Of a DNA stretch of 64,000 bases, positions 31,145-42,094 are shown piece after piece. Position 1 is the first letter of the stretch. Each line of letters opens with the position of its first letter. The translations under genes and the position numbers were made by a program. Location of the stretch: NCBI GenBank assembly GCA_000727475.1, contig KL647302.1:1187234-1251233 (forward strand). The letters are read 5' to 3'. Below the pieces are notes generated by a model that did no database searches, was not told the DNA's origin, and saw only the letters and a program-made list of their open reading frames with translations. This DNA comes from Sarcocystis neurona. Its lineage: Eukaryota; Apicomplexa; Conoidasida; Eucoccidiorida; Sarcocystidae.

Positions 31145-31273
31145 GAAGGTCGGCAGACAACTTACAAGCTCAGTGAAAATATCTCACTCGAAGACGCACG
31201 CTTGCAGATCGCGCGGACGCATTTTCAACCAGAACAGAGGTACACACCTATCAATTTGTCCCTTTCCCTGCAG
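31145..31273 (+). CDS. Unidentified candidate exon B
   Basis: Bounded by an acceptor (ACATTCCAG) and a good donor (CTGCAG then GTAACT). It is exactly 43 codons in phase 0 (EGRQTTYKLSENISLEDARL then QIARTHFQPEQRYTPINLSL). A pyrimidine-rich tract (31090-31108) precedes the acceptor. Not identified. Confidence 0.35.
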
Positions 31274-31488
31274 GTAACTGTATTGTAACAATTCATTTAC
31301 AAGGCTTACTGAGACCGCGGTTGTTAAGTTTCTTCGCAGTCACTTCTACGGACCACCCTGCAGTGAGGTGATGGTGACAGCATGTCCTCCGATCAGCAGA
31401 CGCCAGAAGCATCTAGGCGTTGTTCGGATTCCTCCTGTGTCAGTCACTTGTCCTGTTGCCTACGGGGGACATCATATAGAAAAGTTGC

Positions 31489-31704
31489 TTGCTTGCGCGC
31501 ATTTACCAGTACATACTCTACGTGCCACAGAAAGTTCTCGAGATGATTTTATCCAGTACGAGGCGCAGATCATCCCCCCAGTCGGGGTGTGGCGACTCAA
31601 ATGCAGCAGGGTCTCCACTGTTTACTCCGGCGGCGCCCCCCTCTTCAAACAGGCTACTTCCCTTCAGTTACCGTTTCACACTGTACCCCACGTGTGCAAG
31701 CTGA
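31489..31704 (+). CDS. Unidentified coding-like island C
   Basis: Open frame of 71 codons, Ser/Pro-rich, containing YVPQKVLEMILSSTRRRSS. A second plus frame overlaps (31368-31718), so the true frame is uncertain. No family is recognised. Confidence 0.2.
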   Translation: MLARIYQYILYVPQKVLEMILSSTRRRSSPQSGCGDSNAAGSPLFTPAAPPSSNRLLPFSYRFTLYPTCAS

Positions 31705-32596
31705 TTCTCCCTAAATAGCTCAACGATCAGGGTTGGAATGAAAGTTCATGACTACCTTACAGTTTCACTGACTCAGCAGACAGTGGCCTAAATCTCTCAA
31801 CGCGTGCGCCTCTCTCGGGTCTGCTACAGGCGCTACCTCACCGTGGTACGCTGACCCCAGATGTCGAAACTCACCCGTTACGCTTGCAGTGCGCATTTCT
31901 CTGTGAACCTCCACGGACAATGTGGATCTGTAAAACTCGAATTACCTGTGGCGGTTTGTTGGCAGGGGGGAGTCCACACTGCCACAGCGCATGGTTGGGT
32001 TGTAAACCTAGTGCAGTAAGACCTGTAGGATGCTTACAGTAGGCATCCTGCAGACGTTCTGATAAGTGGCGGCGTGTTAGTTGCACGTCTACTTTACTGC
32101 TGAAGATCGTTGTGGCTTGACTGTAGTCTCACACGATGCGTACGATTTAGACAGAAGCACCCAAATCATGCGGCCGCATGTAATCCCCCCACTGTGGTCT
32201 GGGGATTGCAGAACCGCTTTACGTGTTTTCTGTTTGAGCCTGACTACACAGGATTGAACCCAGGAAAGGGAGGGCATCCAGCCCAAACGCCCGATCGTTC
32301 GGCGTAGTGTGCCGTGAAGAATACGGAGCTGCCAGCGTGGAGCGCATGAACTGCAGCGGCCCTCGCCCACGATAGACGCGACCAGAGCTCAAGGTACTGC
32401 CAGGAGGTACTGGGATATCCAGCGCACAGATCAGGTGAAGGAGTCATCCTCCCTCTTGTTGCATTTGAATGCCGGAGTCTCTCCTCTCTCCGCTTTGCCG
32501 GCATTAAGCGCAGTGCTGTATGAGTAGCCTCAACGGCAACAGTTCTATCACAACTGAGCCTCTGAACTGCGAGTTCTCGTACTCGGTGGTGAACGT

Positions 32597-33126
32597 ATGG
32601 CCGACATCGACAACAAAGCGCGGATGCAGGCCGCGGCGCTGTGGACACTTGAAGACATCTGTTCGAGGTCTTCAGGTCTAAAGCAGCTTCTTCTGCAGCT
32701 GCTGCGTCGGCCAGCATCACCAACTGTGAGTAAGCTCTATGAAACACACATTAATCTCAGCGACGTCCGCTAAACATACTCGGAACAAAGTGTCGGAACA
32801 CCCGTCCTACCAGTGCGCTTCCTGCAGTGTGCCACAAGTAAACAACTAATCTGGCGTACAAGGGCTCTTCCTACTCATCTACGAAAGGTATAAACATGTA
32901 CGCAAGAGGCGAGTCTGCCTCCAGCATCCACGTGAAATTGAAGTTGGCGTCTTCGGCGCTCAGGTGTGAAGCACGGTGTCAACGAGGACTGCAGCGAGGT
33001 ATGGAGGAAGTCAAAAGTAGAGTGCAGTGTCCGGTGACCTTGCGTGAGGCTACAGCTGCCAATGACGCCGACTGGTTCCCTACGTCTTTGAGATTTAAGA
33101 CCGCTAATTCTAGACCACCCCGCCAG
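32597..33126 (+). CDS. Unidentified three-exon candidate (32597-32725, 32828-32887, 32995-33126)
   Basis: The first piece starts with ATG (MADIDNKARMQAAALWTLED, then LKQLLLQLLRRPASPT) and ends at a perfect GTGAGT donor. The second lies between CTTCCTGCAG and GTATAA. The third lies between GACTGCAG and GTGGGG. Their lengths (129, 60 and 132) are all multiples of three, so phase 0 is kept throughout. The first piece looks helical, of HEAT/ARM type, but that is only an impression. More open plus-strand sequence follows at 33240-33780 (with KRVITRAGLRFLTEESRVHL). Confidence 0.35.
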
Positions 33127-34032
33127 GTGGGGAGGAGACAGGAGGGGAAGCGTGATGAGGGTGAACAGAAGGACGTCCCGTGCTAACGGTATCATGACAA
33201 ATCGGCGCTGACCCCTGCGAAGCATGTTCCGACTATAGTATAGAATGGATTTTGAGTTTGGCAAATATTCTCGAACGGGTGAAGGACGCAAACGAGTGAT
33301 TACTCGAGCAGGACTTCGTTTTCTGACGGAAGAAAGTCGAGTCCACCTTTGCGAAGTTCTCGGCCACGCATTCTGTTTTTCTGTTCGGATTTATACTCCG
33401 TGAGATATGTCCAAGTTAATTTCCCATCGGTTTGTCGGGAGATGTAGTGTTACATCATTGTGGAGCGGCAAAGACATCTGAGATGTTCAGAGACTTGCTA
33501 GCGGGGTCAGCGTCACACTTAAGCAGTGTACGAGAGCGCTGGTTGGAATCTACGCCCGATGAAGCCACGACCGTTAACGAGTTCAGGCAGGCCTGAGGTT
33601 CTCTATCCGAATGGTGTCCAGTTACAGTCAACATCACCGAGGTGATCACGGCAGTGGTGCCAGAGTTTCTGTCCGCAAGAAATCGCCGCTTACCTCCAGC
33701 ATGTGGACTTGAAAACGACTCCGTGACGACCCCCGGTGGCAAAACGCTGCTCGAGAAGCTGTCTACTCGCACAATCCTACACCTGCACAAAAGGCGTAGA
33801 CGGTTCTGCTGACGTTCAGCAAAAGTGCAAGAGCGCCGCGGGAGCGCGCCTCAGGACACTCTACAGGAAACAGGAGCACTGCGAGACATCGTAGTCCTGA
33901 TAACTACAGTGCAAGAATGATATGGCGCCACTGCTCTCGTGCAAAAGGAATCCGAGCACGAATTGAGGTTTGAAGAGAGCGGCCGCCTCACGCTGCTCCC
34001 TCTGCACTTCCTCACACCGACTCCATCTACAG

Positions 34033-34455
34033 GTATTTATGTCTAATGAGCAGCAGTGCTCGACGATTACCAAGACCCATCAGTATCTTTGTTCGTCTGC
34101 AAACAACCATTCTCTTTGTGAGCATCGTGAAGATCAAGCTGGGATTCTCTTGATGACGAGCTTGTGTAGATTGCGCCCCATTCACCTTTTAACCAGCGAT
34201 GTGTTCAAATCGGCTTGCATGACGCTTGTTCACTGCGCTGCGTACGGTGGGAAAACTGTGTGGTCTGACTGCACTGACGGCGTGTCCCATGTGTCGTCCA
34301 CATTCATCAAAAAATTATACGCGTGGTTGTCTGCACAGCCGCAATGCCTTGCGTCGCCGAAGTGTGCTAGGGAGGCCAAAGAATGTTGCAGCTTTCTGCA
34401 TAGCAGAATTCAAGGTGTTTCCCTGAGTACGCAGTTGTGTGCTAGGGCCCTTTGA
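34033..34455 (+). CDS. Unidentified candidate terminal exon, 140 codons, Cys-rich
   Basis: Follows an acceptor (CGACTCCATCTACAG) and runs in one frame to TGA (34453-34455). It is Cys-rich (VFMSNEQQCSTITKTHQYLC; CMTLVHCAAYGGKTVWSDC; AREAKECCSFLHSR). It could end the plus-strand gene suggested by the islands before it. Not identified. Confidence 0.35.
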   Translation, partial: VFMSNEQQCSTITKTHQYLCSSANNHSLCEHREDQAGILLMTSLCRLRPIHLLTSDVFKSACMTLVHCAAYGGKTVWSDCTDGVSHVSSTFIKKLYAWLSAQPQCLASPKCAREAKECCSFLHSRIQGVSLSTQLCARAL

Positions 34456-34851
34456 TTTCACACGGTACTGCGGCTGCACAACCTCGGCGACGTCTCGTTG
34501 CCAACTCAGGTGTATCTGTGTAGGTGAGGCAGTCTAGGAAACAAACAATCCTACACGTTTGCGAAACGACGCTGGGCAGCGATAGTAAACTGGTGAAAGT
34601 ACGACGCAACCCTGCAGATATTTCCGCATACATTGCACCATTCAACAGCTCGCTGTGGAAGGCCGCTTGCCTCAGCGGTAGCGGTATCGCGTGAGTCTTC
34701 ACACGATAAAGACCCCATGAAATATGGTATGACACATACCGCCGTGGAGTGTCAGGATGCCTCCCTCCGTCGGGCCAGGTGGACATCCTGAAGCTCTCAT
34801 ACGCGCCCTGTGAGCCCCCTGTGTTCCTGGCGTCTCTTGGTGTAGGGGAGT

Positions 34852-35121
34852 GTGCCCTGCAAAGCTTTCTGTTGTTGGTGGCTCACATGCGCATCCCAGG
34901 CGAGCCCCATATCTGAGTTCGCTCTAGTGTCTGACTGCGCTACTGAACCCCTCCTCACGTTGAAGAAAAACGGAGAGGGCGGTATGCCTTTGCAGTACGA
35001 GGATGAGTGGTCGGCCACACCCATCCAGTGCTATTTCTTTACCCTATACGGCTGCCTTTTCAGGCGAGTGCACGTTTACAGGTCGCACACAAAGTTGTTG
35101 GCCGCTGTTTCCGCTGCCTAG
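34852..35121 (+). CDS. Unidentified coding-like island
   Basis: Open frame of 89 codons with ISEFALVSDCATEPLLTLKK and MPLQYEDEWSATPIQ. A good acceptor (GGCTGCCTTTTCAG) lies inside it at about 35064, so only part may be coding. Not identified. Confidence 0.25.
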   Translation: MPCKAFCCWWLTCASQASPISEFALVSDCATEPLLTLKKNGEGGMPLQYEDEWSATPIQCYFFTLYGCLFRRVHVYRSHTKLLAAVSAA

Positions 35122-38100
35122 TGCGTGTTCTGCGGCTCTTTGTGAGAGTGCGTTATGTCGTTGAGATATCAGAGTAGAGAGGCTATGTGGCGTGTAAACA
35201 TCTTGTCCGGTGCACACTTCGTTCGGTGTGACAGTGCAGGACCCGCGGAGTACATCTTTTGCGCTTAGGGGAGCGCAGTCGGCGTGGCGATCTGGTACGC
35301 AAGCGTCTGGGCACTCGCGCGGAGAGGCAAACGCGGGACCGCCACTTGAAGAATTTTACTGAAGAGGGAGGGCAAATAGCCCTGAGCGATCGAGAACGAA
35401 CATAAGGCCGGTGCAATAAATGTCTGCCTTCGCGGCCACTGTGGTGCGGGAAAGTAGGGGCAAGATGGTAGCGTGTACGGCGCAGCTCAACAAAGCAGGC
35501 ATTCATATCTGAAAAGACATATTTCATGAATTCGTTCCGCAGTGCACGACGGCAGGGACAACACACTGAGGAGCGAAGGTGGCCACGCCTTTCGGAAACA
35601 GATCTTTTCGAAAGCAGAGGTCCACTGAGCTTGAAATTGGGAAACACTATACGGATCATCTTTCCGTGTAGCCCACGGGCGCCCGCTGTATTGCCGTCGT
35701 TCGACTACAGTGGACAACGTGCCTAGACTCATGGTACGGCAAGCCATCAGGCCTGACGTACTCTGATGGCAGTGATACGCCTGTGCTGGTTTCTCAATGC
35801 ATTGCACACACTAGCAGAACGACTTCGCGTGAGCGCTGCGGAACCGGCGCGAGAGAGAGATGCGTAAGATTTTTAGAGTAAGTTGACTGACGGTAGGAAG
35901 TGGCGCGCCTGAAAGTAGGTTATGCAGAGTGGATGTTGTCGACATCCTGTTCGTAACGTGCTAGACAAAGTGTGGCTGCCTACACGAACGAACACAGGCG
36001 TACAGTCGCACATGTGCTTGTAATCAGTGTTGCGCATACATCCGTAATCGTTCGACGACGTTGTCTAGCAGGCGTCCTGTACACCTCGTAGTGTCTCCGT
36101 TTAAATGAATGGGCATAGCCATACAACTGTATCTCTGCAAAGTTGCACAGTGACTTTGCCCACCCTTGATATGTCCAGAAAACAACTATATGCCAGTACG
36201 TTGGGCTGCTCTCCGTAAACCGGTTGTAAAATGCGCATGGGTCTCTGGAACACGCGTCAATTAGACGTTGTGTCAAAGACTACGTGCATTCCTACCATAG
36301 ACACCCACGAATTCGCTGCCTTCACCACCAGGAATGCTGGTGCCGCAATCTCTATTGCGTGCAAAGAGTGAACATGCGAGATGTGTATCCTTCAACATTA
36401 GAGGAGGGAGGATCTGCATGTGTTCAAAGTGAACCTACAAATGTCTGGCATTGCTGGGGGACGCTCACGGTAGCCGTGTCTGCGTGCCGCACCGTAAGCA
36501 CATCTTCTGATGATTCGAGGCTCCTTCGTAGCCTTAATTTTCCTTTTAGCTCTTCTCCAAGAAGCCAGGACGATAACAAGGGTATGACTGATACGCGAGC
36601 AGAGCTATTACACCGTAGAACACGTTTCCTCCTGCGCCTTGTTTAAGTTGTTCGAGTCATCTGACGAAAAGCTGCCTTCTCCACTGCGCTTCGTGAACCG
36701 GCATATCGTACACGCCAATGCACGAACGACACCCGCCCCATGCTTCTGCGGCCTCGTTTATGGGCCGGTGAACTAAACTCATGCTGGTCAGTTGGCGAAG
36801 TACCGACGTGTAAGCTACAATGGTGGGCATTTCTGGCATCATCTTTCCAGGCGGGGTGGCAACGGAAAACGGACCGGCCAGAAAATTCTTAGATGTATGT
36901 GGGCCGCGTTGCAGGAGGGCAGGTCTGAATCTCGTCATCCGCCCTTGAGAACAACAGGCCAGCACGGGCAGTTGCTTGTAAAGAAGGTGCGCCTGCTTTA
37001 TGTGCGCGCAACGCACTGCGCTCGTCCCGCCGCGTGAAATCGAACACATGCCAGACGGAGAGCTGAGATTGGTGCCAACGTCGATGCGATGTTACAACAT
37101 ACTCGAGGAAGAGTATCAACAGAACTCTACAGAGCTATACCAGGGTGCAAATAAGACACTGCGTGTGATCCCGTGAAAGCACTCCAGTGTCGCACGGCCG
37201 TGCGTATACGTTAACCGGTCGCCATCAACGCAAGCGTAACGTTTCTTGCCTGAGAGACGAGCATGCAATCGGCTACGCATTAGCAGTGACACGGACTCAT
37301 CGCTAAGTAGGTTTCTTCCAGGAACGATGCGCACTCAGTGCGACAGGACCATTCGGTCAACCCGTACGTGGTGCGCTTACGTAACTGAAGTAGGGAATCA
37401 CTGTTCGCTAAGTAGGTAAGTCAGCATGGTACTTGTTGCAATGTTCTGAGTTCGCCTCCTCGTCGAGATAAAAGAGTTCCTGCATCACTTTTATCCATCG
37501 ATTCGGCTCGGCTGGTGGCGCGTAATCTGCAATGGCTTTGTGAAGCGTAGTATCTCCGCCAGCAGCGCGACAGGGCTGGCTTGACACTCTGCGAGAGAAC
37601 TGCACAAGCCCGCCGATCAGTAAGTACGCTCGCATCACGTATTTATCGAACACACTTAATGTTACCGCTCTGAGTGCTCCGAGATGTTGCAGAACACTTG
37701 CTGTCGGTGCCAGTACCAGTGCCACAGCCCGCCGCGCATGACGAGACCCTGACGCGCATGGAGGCGTACACTCGCGCTCCCTACAAGAAAACCGCCTTGC
37801 CATGCGCTGCTCAAATGGTAGTGTTCTGGCAGCACGTGGTAGGATGGCAAGAGAGGATGAGCTATCAGCCGACGAAACATTAGTCGCAGCGCATTGCGTG
37901 TGCTTTGAAGGCAGCTGAGAGCACAGGAAGAACTGTGTTTTGGGGGTCAGCCTTACCCGATACCGTCTGGCCTGTCAAGTGTAACGCGGCATTCGTTCAA
38001 TGCCCGTGGACTGCGGTGCTTGAGACGAAAGCCTCCCTCGGTATCGCTAGATCTGTAAAGCTTCCGGCGTCGTTCTTTCACTGAGTATACGCTGTACATG

Positions 38101-38431
38101 CGATACCCTCTACTTCTGAATAACCTCCACCACCCTGTGTGTACTCCACCCCGCGAATTAGAAAGCTGCCTCGCGGAGGTGTTCGTCCCAGCATATTGTC
38201 GAGCGGTACCTTGCCGCGCAGGCGCACCACGTGGTACACGTCCGCTGCCTAGGTGCATCGGCCGGTGGACTGCAGTGCTGGTGGTGGTCCGCACTTGGAT
38301 GATGATGCTCGAGAAACTTGGCGTGCTGGTCCAATGCAAAGCTTGTTTCATCCCCTTTACTATGGCTTGCACTCTAACGTGAGCCGCTAGCACTCACCGC
38401 CTAACTAGTTTCAGTTGGATGTACGGGATCA
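35122..38431. other. Repeat-poor stretch with unassigned open frames on both strands
   Basis: Open frames occur on plus (35526-35726, 36284-36646, 37674-37883, 38098-38382) and minus (35183-35659, 36657-37049, 37408-37803, 37953-38393), overlapping one another. On plus, 37573-37620 ends at a GTAAGT donor. On minus, 37408-37700 ends NSEHCNKYHADLPT and a stop, and also looks protein-like. I could not decide which strand is real. Confidence 0.35.
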
Positions 38432-38701
38432 GTGGTAATGTTAGACATAGCAGCAGACACCGGCTGTACGGAGGACAGCCTCGCTCATGTAGACATGAAG
38501 AGGATGAAATTCTGTACTGTGAACGATGCCAGCTGGCGCTGCCTGCTACGCCAAGCCACTGAGTGCGTTTCAGAGCGGGAATCGGTAATCAGGGGGTGTT
38601 GCACGGAAAGCTCTGGTGCAGTGGTAAGCCGGCGTTTCGCTATAGCGACGACAACCGGTAAGAGTACCACTCTATTCTGTCTCGGCTGGCTGCTCTTGTG
38701 A
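38432..38701 (+). CDS. Unidentified coding-like island
   Basis: Open frame starting MVMLDIAADTGCTEDSLAHV and continuing DMKRMKFCTVNDASWRCLLR; a possible donor (GTAATC) follows SERES. Mixed composition with no repeat bias. Not identified. Confidence 0.25.
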   Translation: MVMLDIAADTGCTEDSLAHVDMKRMKFCTVNDASWRCLLRQATECVSERESVIRGCCTESSGAVVSRRFAIATTTGKSTTLFCLGWLLL

Positions 38702-39111
38702 TCAAAGATGGTGGTTGGTGCTAGCGACTTCCGGCTGCTGGGTTGTGTCACTGGTGATAGAGTTAGGCTGGCTCCCTTGCGCGAGTGAACCCTGAGGTGG
38801 TCCCGGGCTATATTGTAAGTGCTAGCTGCATCAGCAATGCCAGAGCCGAAGGAGAATAGGCGGACGACCAGCAGCACTAGCGGAAGTACGGGAGGAGCAC
38901 AAGGGGGGCGGGACGCGGCAGAGGATCGCTGCCCCGACCGCAAGATGGCGTGGTCGGCGGACGTGTTGTTCGCGGGTGCCACTGACGTTGTTCACTTCTT
39001 CTTTTCATCTTTTTCTTGCACTTCGGCGCACTGCAGAGTTACTGTGCAACTCTTGGAGTGCACCTGACTCAGTTCTGGTCACTGTACCTTGTAACATGCC
39101 TTCTGATGCAG

Positions 39112-39279
39112 GAATCAGAACGGCTAAGTCGTCGTGAACGTCTCCTAGTTTTCGAAATCCTCTCGCGGAAGGAAGGTGGGACATCCGGCTTACCCGTTAC
39201 GGCGCCAGTAGAGACGAGTAGACACTACACTCCCGCAGCCATGCAGCTAAACTCTGACGATAGATTCACTGCGTTGTGA
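39112..39279 (+). CDS. Unidentified candidate terminal exon
   Basis: Begins after TTCTGATGCAG and runs to TGA in one frame: ESERLSRRERLLVFEILSRK, then SGLPVTAPVETSRHY. Possible end of a plus-strand split gene. Not identified. Confidence 0.3.
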   Translation, partial: ESERLSRRERLLVFEILSRKEGGTSGLPVTAPVETSRHYTPAAMQLNSDDRFTAL

Positions 39280-40686
39280 GTTGCCGTGAGAGTGTATACG
39301 AAATCACTGGGTTTAAAGCACGTGGAGGCGCGGTGGAACCCCAGGTGGAATCCCGCTTCGCGGATGGGTGTCTACCCTGCGCGGTACTTCTATGCTTGCT
39401 TGTGCGTTGACGTGGTCCTGCTGGCCCGCATAATGTGGAGAGCATACCCTCGAGTGTAAGCTCCGTTTTAAGTTTGACACGCTGAAAGAATCAGAAGCAG
39501 CCTGGGCGATAACGACAGCCACAGCGAGTGTTCGTTTTGATTGGGTGGGCGCGTGTTGTTAGGAGTGATCGGCGTATGAGCGTGGTGCGTCGGCATCGTA
39601 GGTGTATAGACAGGGGATTGGTGGCGTGTTACATTTTGCGGGATTTTTGGGTTTTGACGGGACTGTCCCCGGTATAGTGACTGTAAACGCTGTAGACTGA
39701 TGCTGTCAATCTTCATCGAGCGTGCGGCATAGGTTTCTATCGCGGAGATACGTACTTCATCAACATGCTGTATGCTGTACTACAATGTAGTCTTACTCGC
39801 AGTCGAAGATGGTACTGCGGCCGCTGCCGCTGTCCACGACACCACCACCTTACCCTGGTGCATCCGCGGTGCTGTCGTTACTGCCTTGCTCCTATAATGA
39901 CTGGCATGTATGCCCTACACTGCGTTAATGGCGATATAGCCTGTTGCGGCGGTCACGCTCCTATGTTCCCTAGCGCGAGGTGCGGCTTCAAATACAGCTG
40001 GGGTCGAAAAGTCAGCAGTTCTGATGTGTGTGCCCTTATGTCCCGTGTGTGTGTGTTTTTTACAGTCGCAGAACGAAAGTGACCAGGTATGTTGCGGTCT
40101 CCAGAGGACCTAGACACAGTCCAGCGGGACGCAGTGTAGAATGACGTCATCGAATCATGCGTCATCCGATGTAGAGGAAAGGCGTAAATACTGACAAACG
40201 GAATCAGTTCCGCGTGCATGTGTCCGAAAAAATTTTGACTGGTCATGTTGGGACAGGTGAATGAATGAGTAGCTATGGCAAAAGTGCAAGGGCGATCCCG
40301 AAAATGTAAGTCGGTGTCCAGAGAGAAACGTGCTGAATTCGATTCAACAAGCCGAGACGTCGCACAAGGCTTTGAGGAAAGGAATGAACCTTCTAAGCAG
40401 AGAACTCGTACGCCGAGGAAACAGATGAAAAGTAACCGACGAGGCAGGATGTAGAAGTGCGAACCACTCAACATTGGTCAACTTGTACGCAGCCAGCACG
40501 CATGTGACGTCACTTCACAAACGAGTTCAAAGAGGATTCCTGGGAATAACGCAAAATCCCAGCTATTTCTTACCGTTTTCATCGTGTCAGACGACAGTGA
40601 TGTTTCAAGTAGGGCACCCGACACAATGACACCACGATGGCGCTCCGGACCTGCGGAGCCACGTAGAAATAAAACAGTGTGGAAAG

Positions 40687-40960
40687 CATCCAGCAAACGA
40701 TTCGCCCGTTCCAATGAGGACAATCTGGAATGAGGCAGAATGCTAGTGAGAAGGCGGCATCTTCGCCATTCAATGGCTACAGAGAAGAGCTGCGCGAATG
40801 TCTGCTACGGTATACGGTAGGAAACATCCAGCAAACGACGCCACTTCGAATGAGGACAATCTCGAATGAGGCAGAATGCTAGTGAGAAGGCGGCATCTCC
40901 GCCATTCAATGGCTACACAGAAGAGCTGCGCGGATGCCTGCTACGGTATACGGTAGGAAG
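40687..40960. repeat. Direct tandem duplication, 138-bp period
   Basis: Two copies (about 40687-40823 and 40825-40960) share CATCCAGCAAACGA at the start and CTGCTACGGTATACGGTAGG at the end, with scattered single-base differences. Each copy can code for LVRRRHLRHSMAT.KSCA and then ends at a donor-like GTAGGA. It is the only long direct repeat I saw between 20 and 42 kb. Confidence 0.9.
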
Positions 40961-41143
40961 TACAATTGTGGTGGCTCTCCACCAGGCAGGTGGGAAAAGG
41001 TGACGTTTCCTGTGCGCTTCTGTCCGACTGCTGAATGCTTATGGAGCTTCCGCAGCGAGACGCCGCTGTCGCACCGTGTATCCACGTACGTAGCTATTGT
41101 TGACCAGCACGTACACTCACACCGAATGGCGTCCTGGATTTAG
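40934..41143 (+). CDS. Unidentified coding-like island
   Basis: Open frame of 69 codons beginning in the second copy of the 138-bp duplication: YGRKYNCGGSPPGRWEKVTF, then CPTAECLWSFRSETPLSHR. Not identified. Confidence 0.22.
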   Translation: MPATVYGRKYNCGGSPPGRWEKVTFPVRFCPTAECLWSFRSETPLSHRVSTYVAIVDQHVHSHRMASWI

Positions 41144-41463
41144 TATCCAGTTATCGCTCGCTAAGACATACACCTGCACAACCATTGTTTTTCAATCGTA
41201 GGGGCGAAACCACGTGCATACGCAGAGCGACTCCGACACTTTTTCTTCACTGATGGACGTACGTCGTTACGTTCCGTGCGTACGCATACGGCTTCCTGTG
41301 ACCCCGTGGTTTCTATGTCTCGCGAGTTAGCACCGTCACATTCCGAGCATAGGTCGGGATGCGTCACGTGCTCAGGCATCTTGTGTACATCGCCTGACAA
41401 GGATCGCCTCACACATCGACGAACAGGTAGTACTTTACGCACGTATACTCGCATAGGTCCTCA

Positions 41464-41691
41464 ATGGCACACGAGGCACGATGGGGGCAAGCGACACGTG
41501 AAGAAGAGTCAACGCAGGTGTGTGGAGTCATCCTCTGCAATGCACAGCTTGACCTGACAAGAAAATGGGAATTATACACCGGTGCCAGCGTTGGTGGGCT
41601 ATTGTTGGGGAAGGCTGACGAGTATTCTGTCCTCACGCCGTTGTTCACGATCGAAATGTGTGGTATAGATGACTTCCTTCACGTCGTTTAG
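41464..41691 (+). CDS. Unidentified ORF, 75 codons, possible terminal exon
   Basis: Starts with ATG (MAHEARWGQATREEESTQ) and ends at TAG just upstream of the 1260-residue ORF. The part after an internal acceptor-like CAACGCAG reads VCGVILCNAQLDLTRKWELY then GASVGGLLLGKADEYSVL. This could be the last exon of a plus-strand gene whose other exons lie to the left. Not identified. Confidence 0.35.
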   Translation: MAHEARWGQATREEESTQVCGVILCNAQLDLTRKWELYTGASVGGLLLGKADEYSVLTPLFTIEMCGIDDFLHVV

Positions 41692-42094
41692 TTCAGAAAA
41701 TGCACTTTAGATAAGGGAACTAGGAGTTGGCCTCGGAGAACAGCGTCGCTACGCTCTCGATGAAAAAGCCTGCCGAGTTTTTCGCAATGGAAGTGTGCAG
41801 TGCTGCAGGTTGCGTACGCCGTGCCGAGGTGCAAATCCCACATTCGCAGGGTCACATGCTATATTTCTGATGTTACTTGCGCAGATCCATTATCACAGCT
41901 AGAACGCAGCACATAGAAGACGAATACGCACGCCTGTGCGTCACGAGAGAAGACCATCAGTTGCTGCCTGGAGAAGCAAATTTCAGCCACCGCGGCGCTC
42001 CCGACACTTCTCACGGTGGACGGCAAGAAGCGTCCAGACTGCGGTGTGCGTAGCGTGTGTGAAGTGGACTTGCGTCTCAAAAGAGTCGCTCTAG

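Noticed and set aside
34668..34740. tRNA-like stretch (TGCCTCAGCGGTAGCGG resembles an A box)
   Set aside because: No B box at the right distance and no acceptor stem pairing.
20000..42000. Search for transposon or retroelement proteins in the repeat-poor segment
   Set aside because: No reverse transcriptase, integrase or transposase motif and no long terminal repeats seen.
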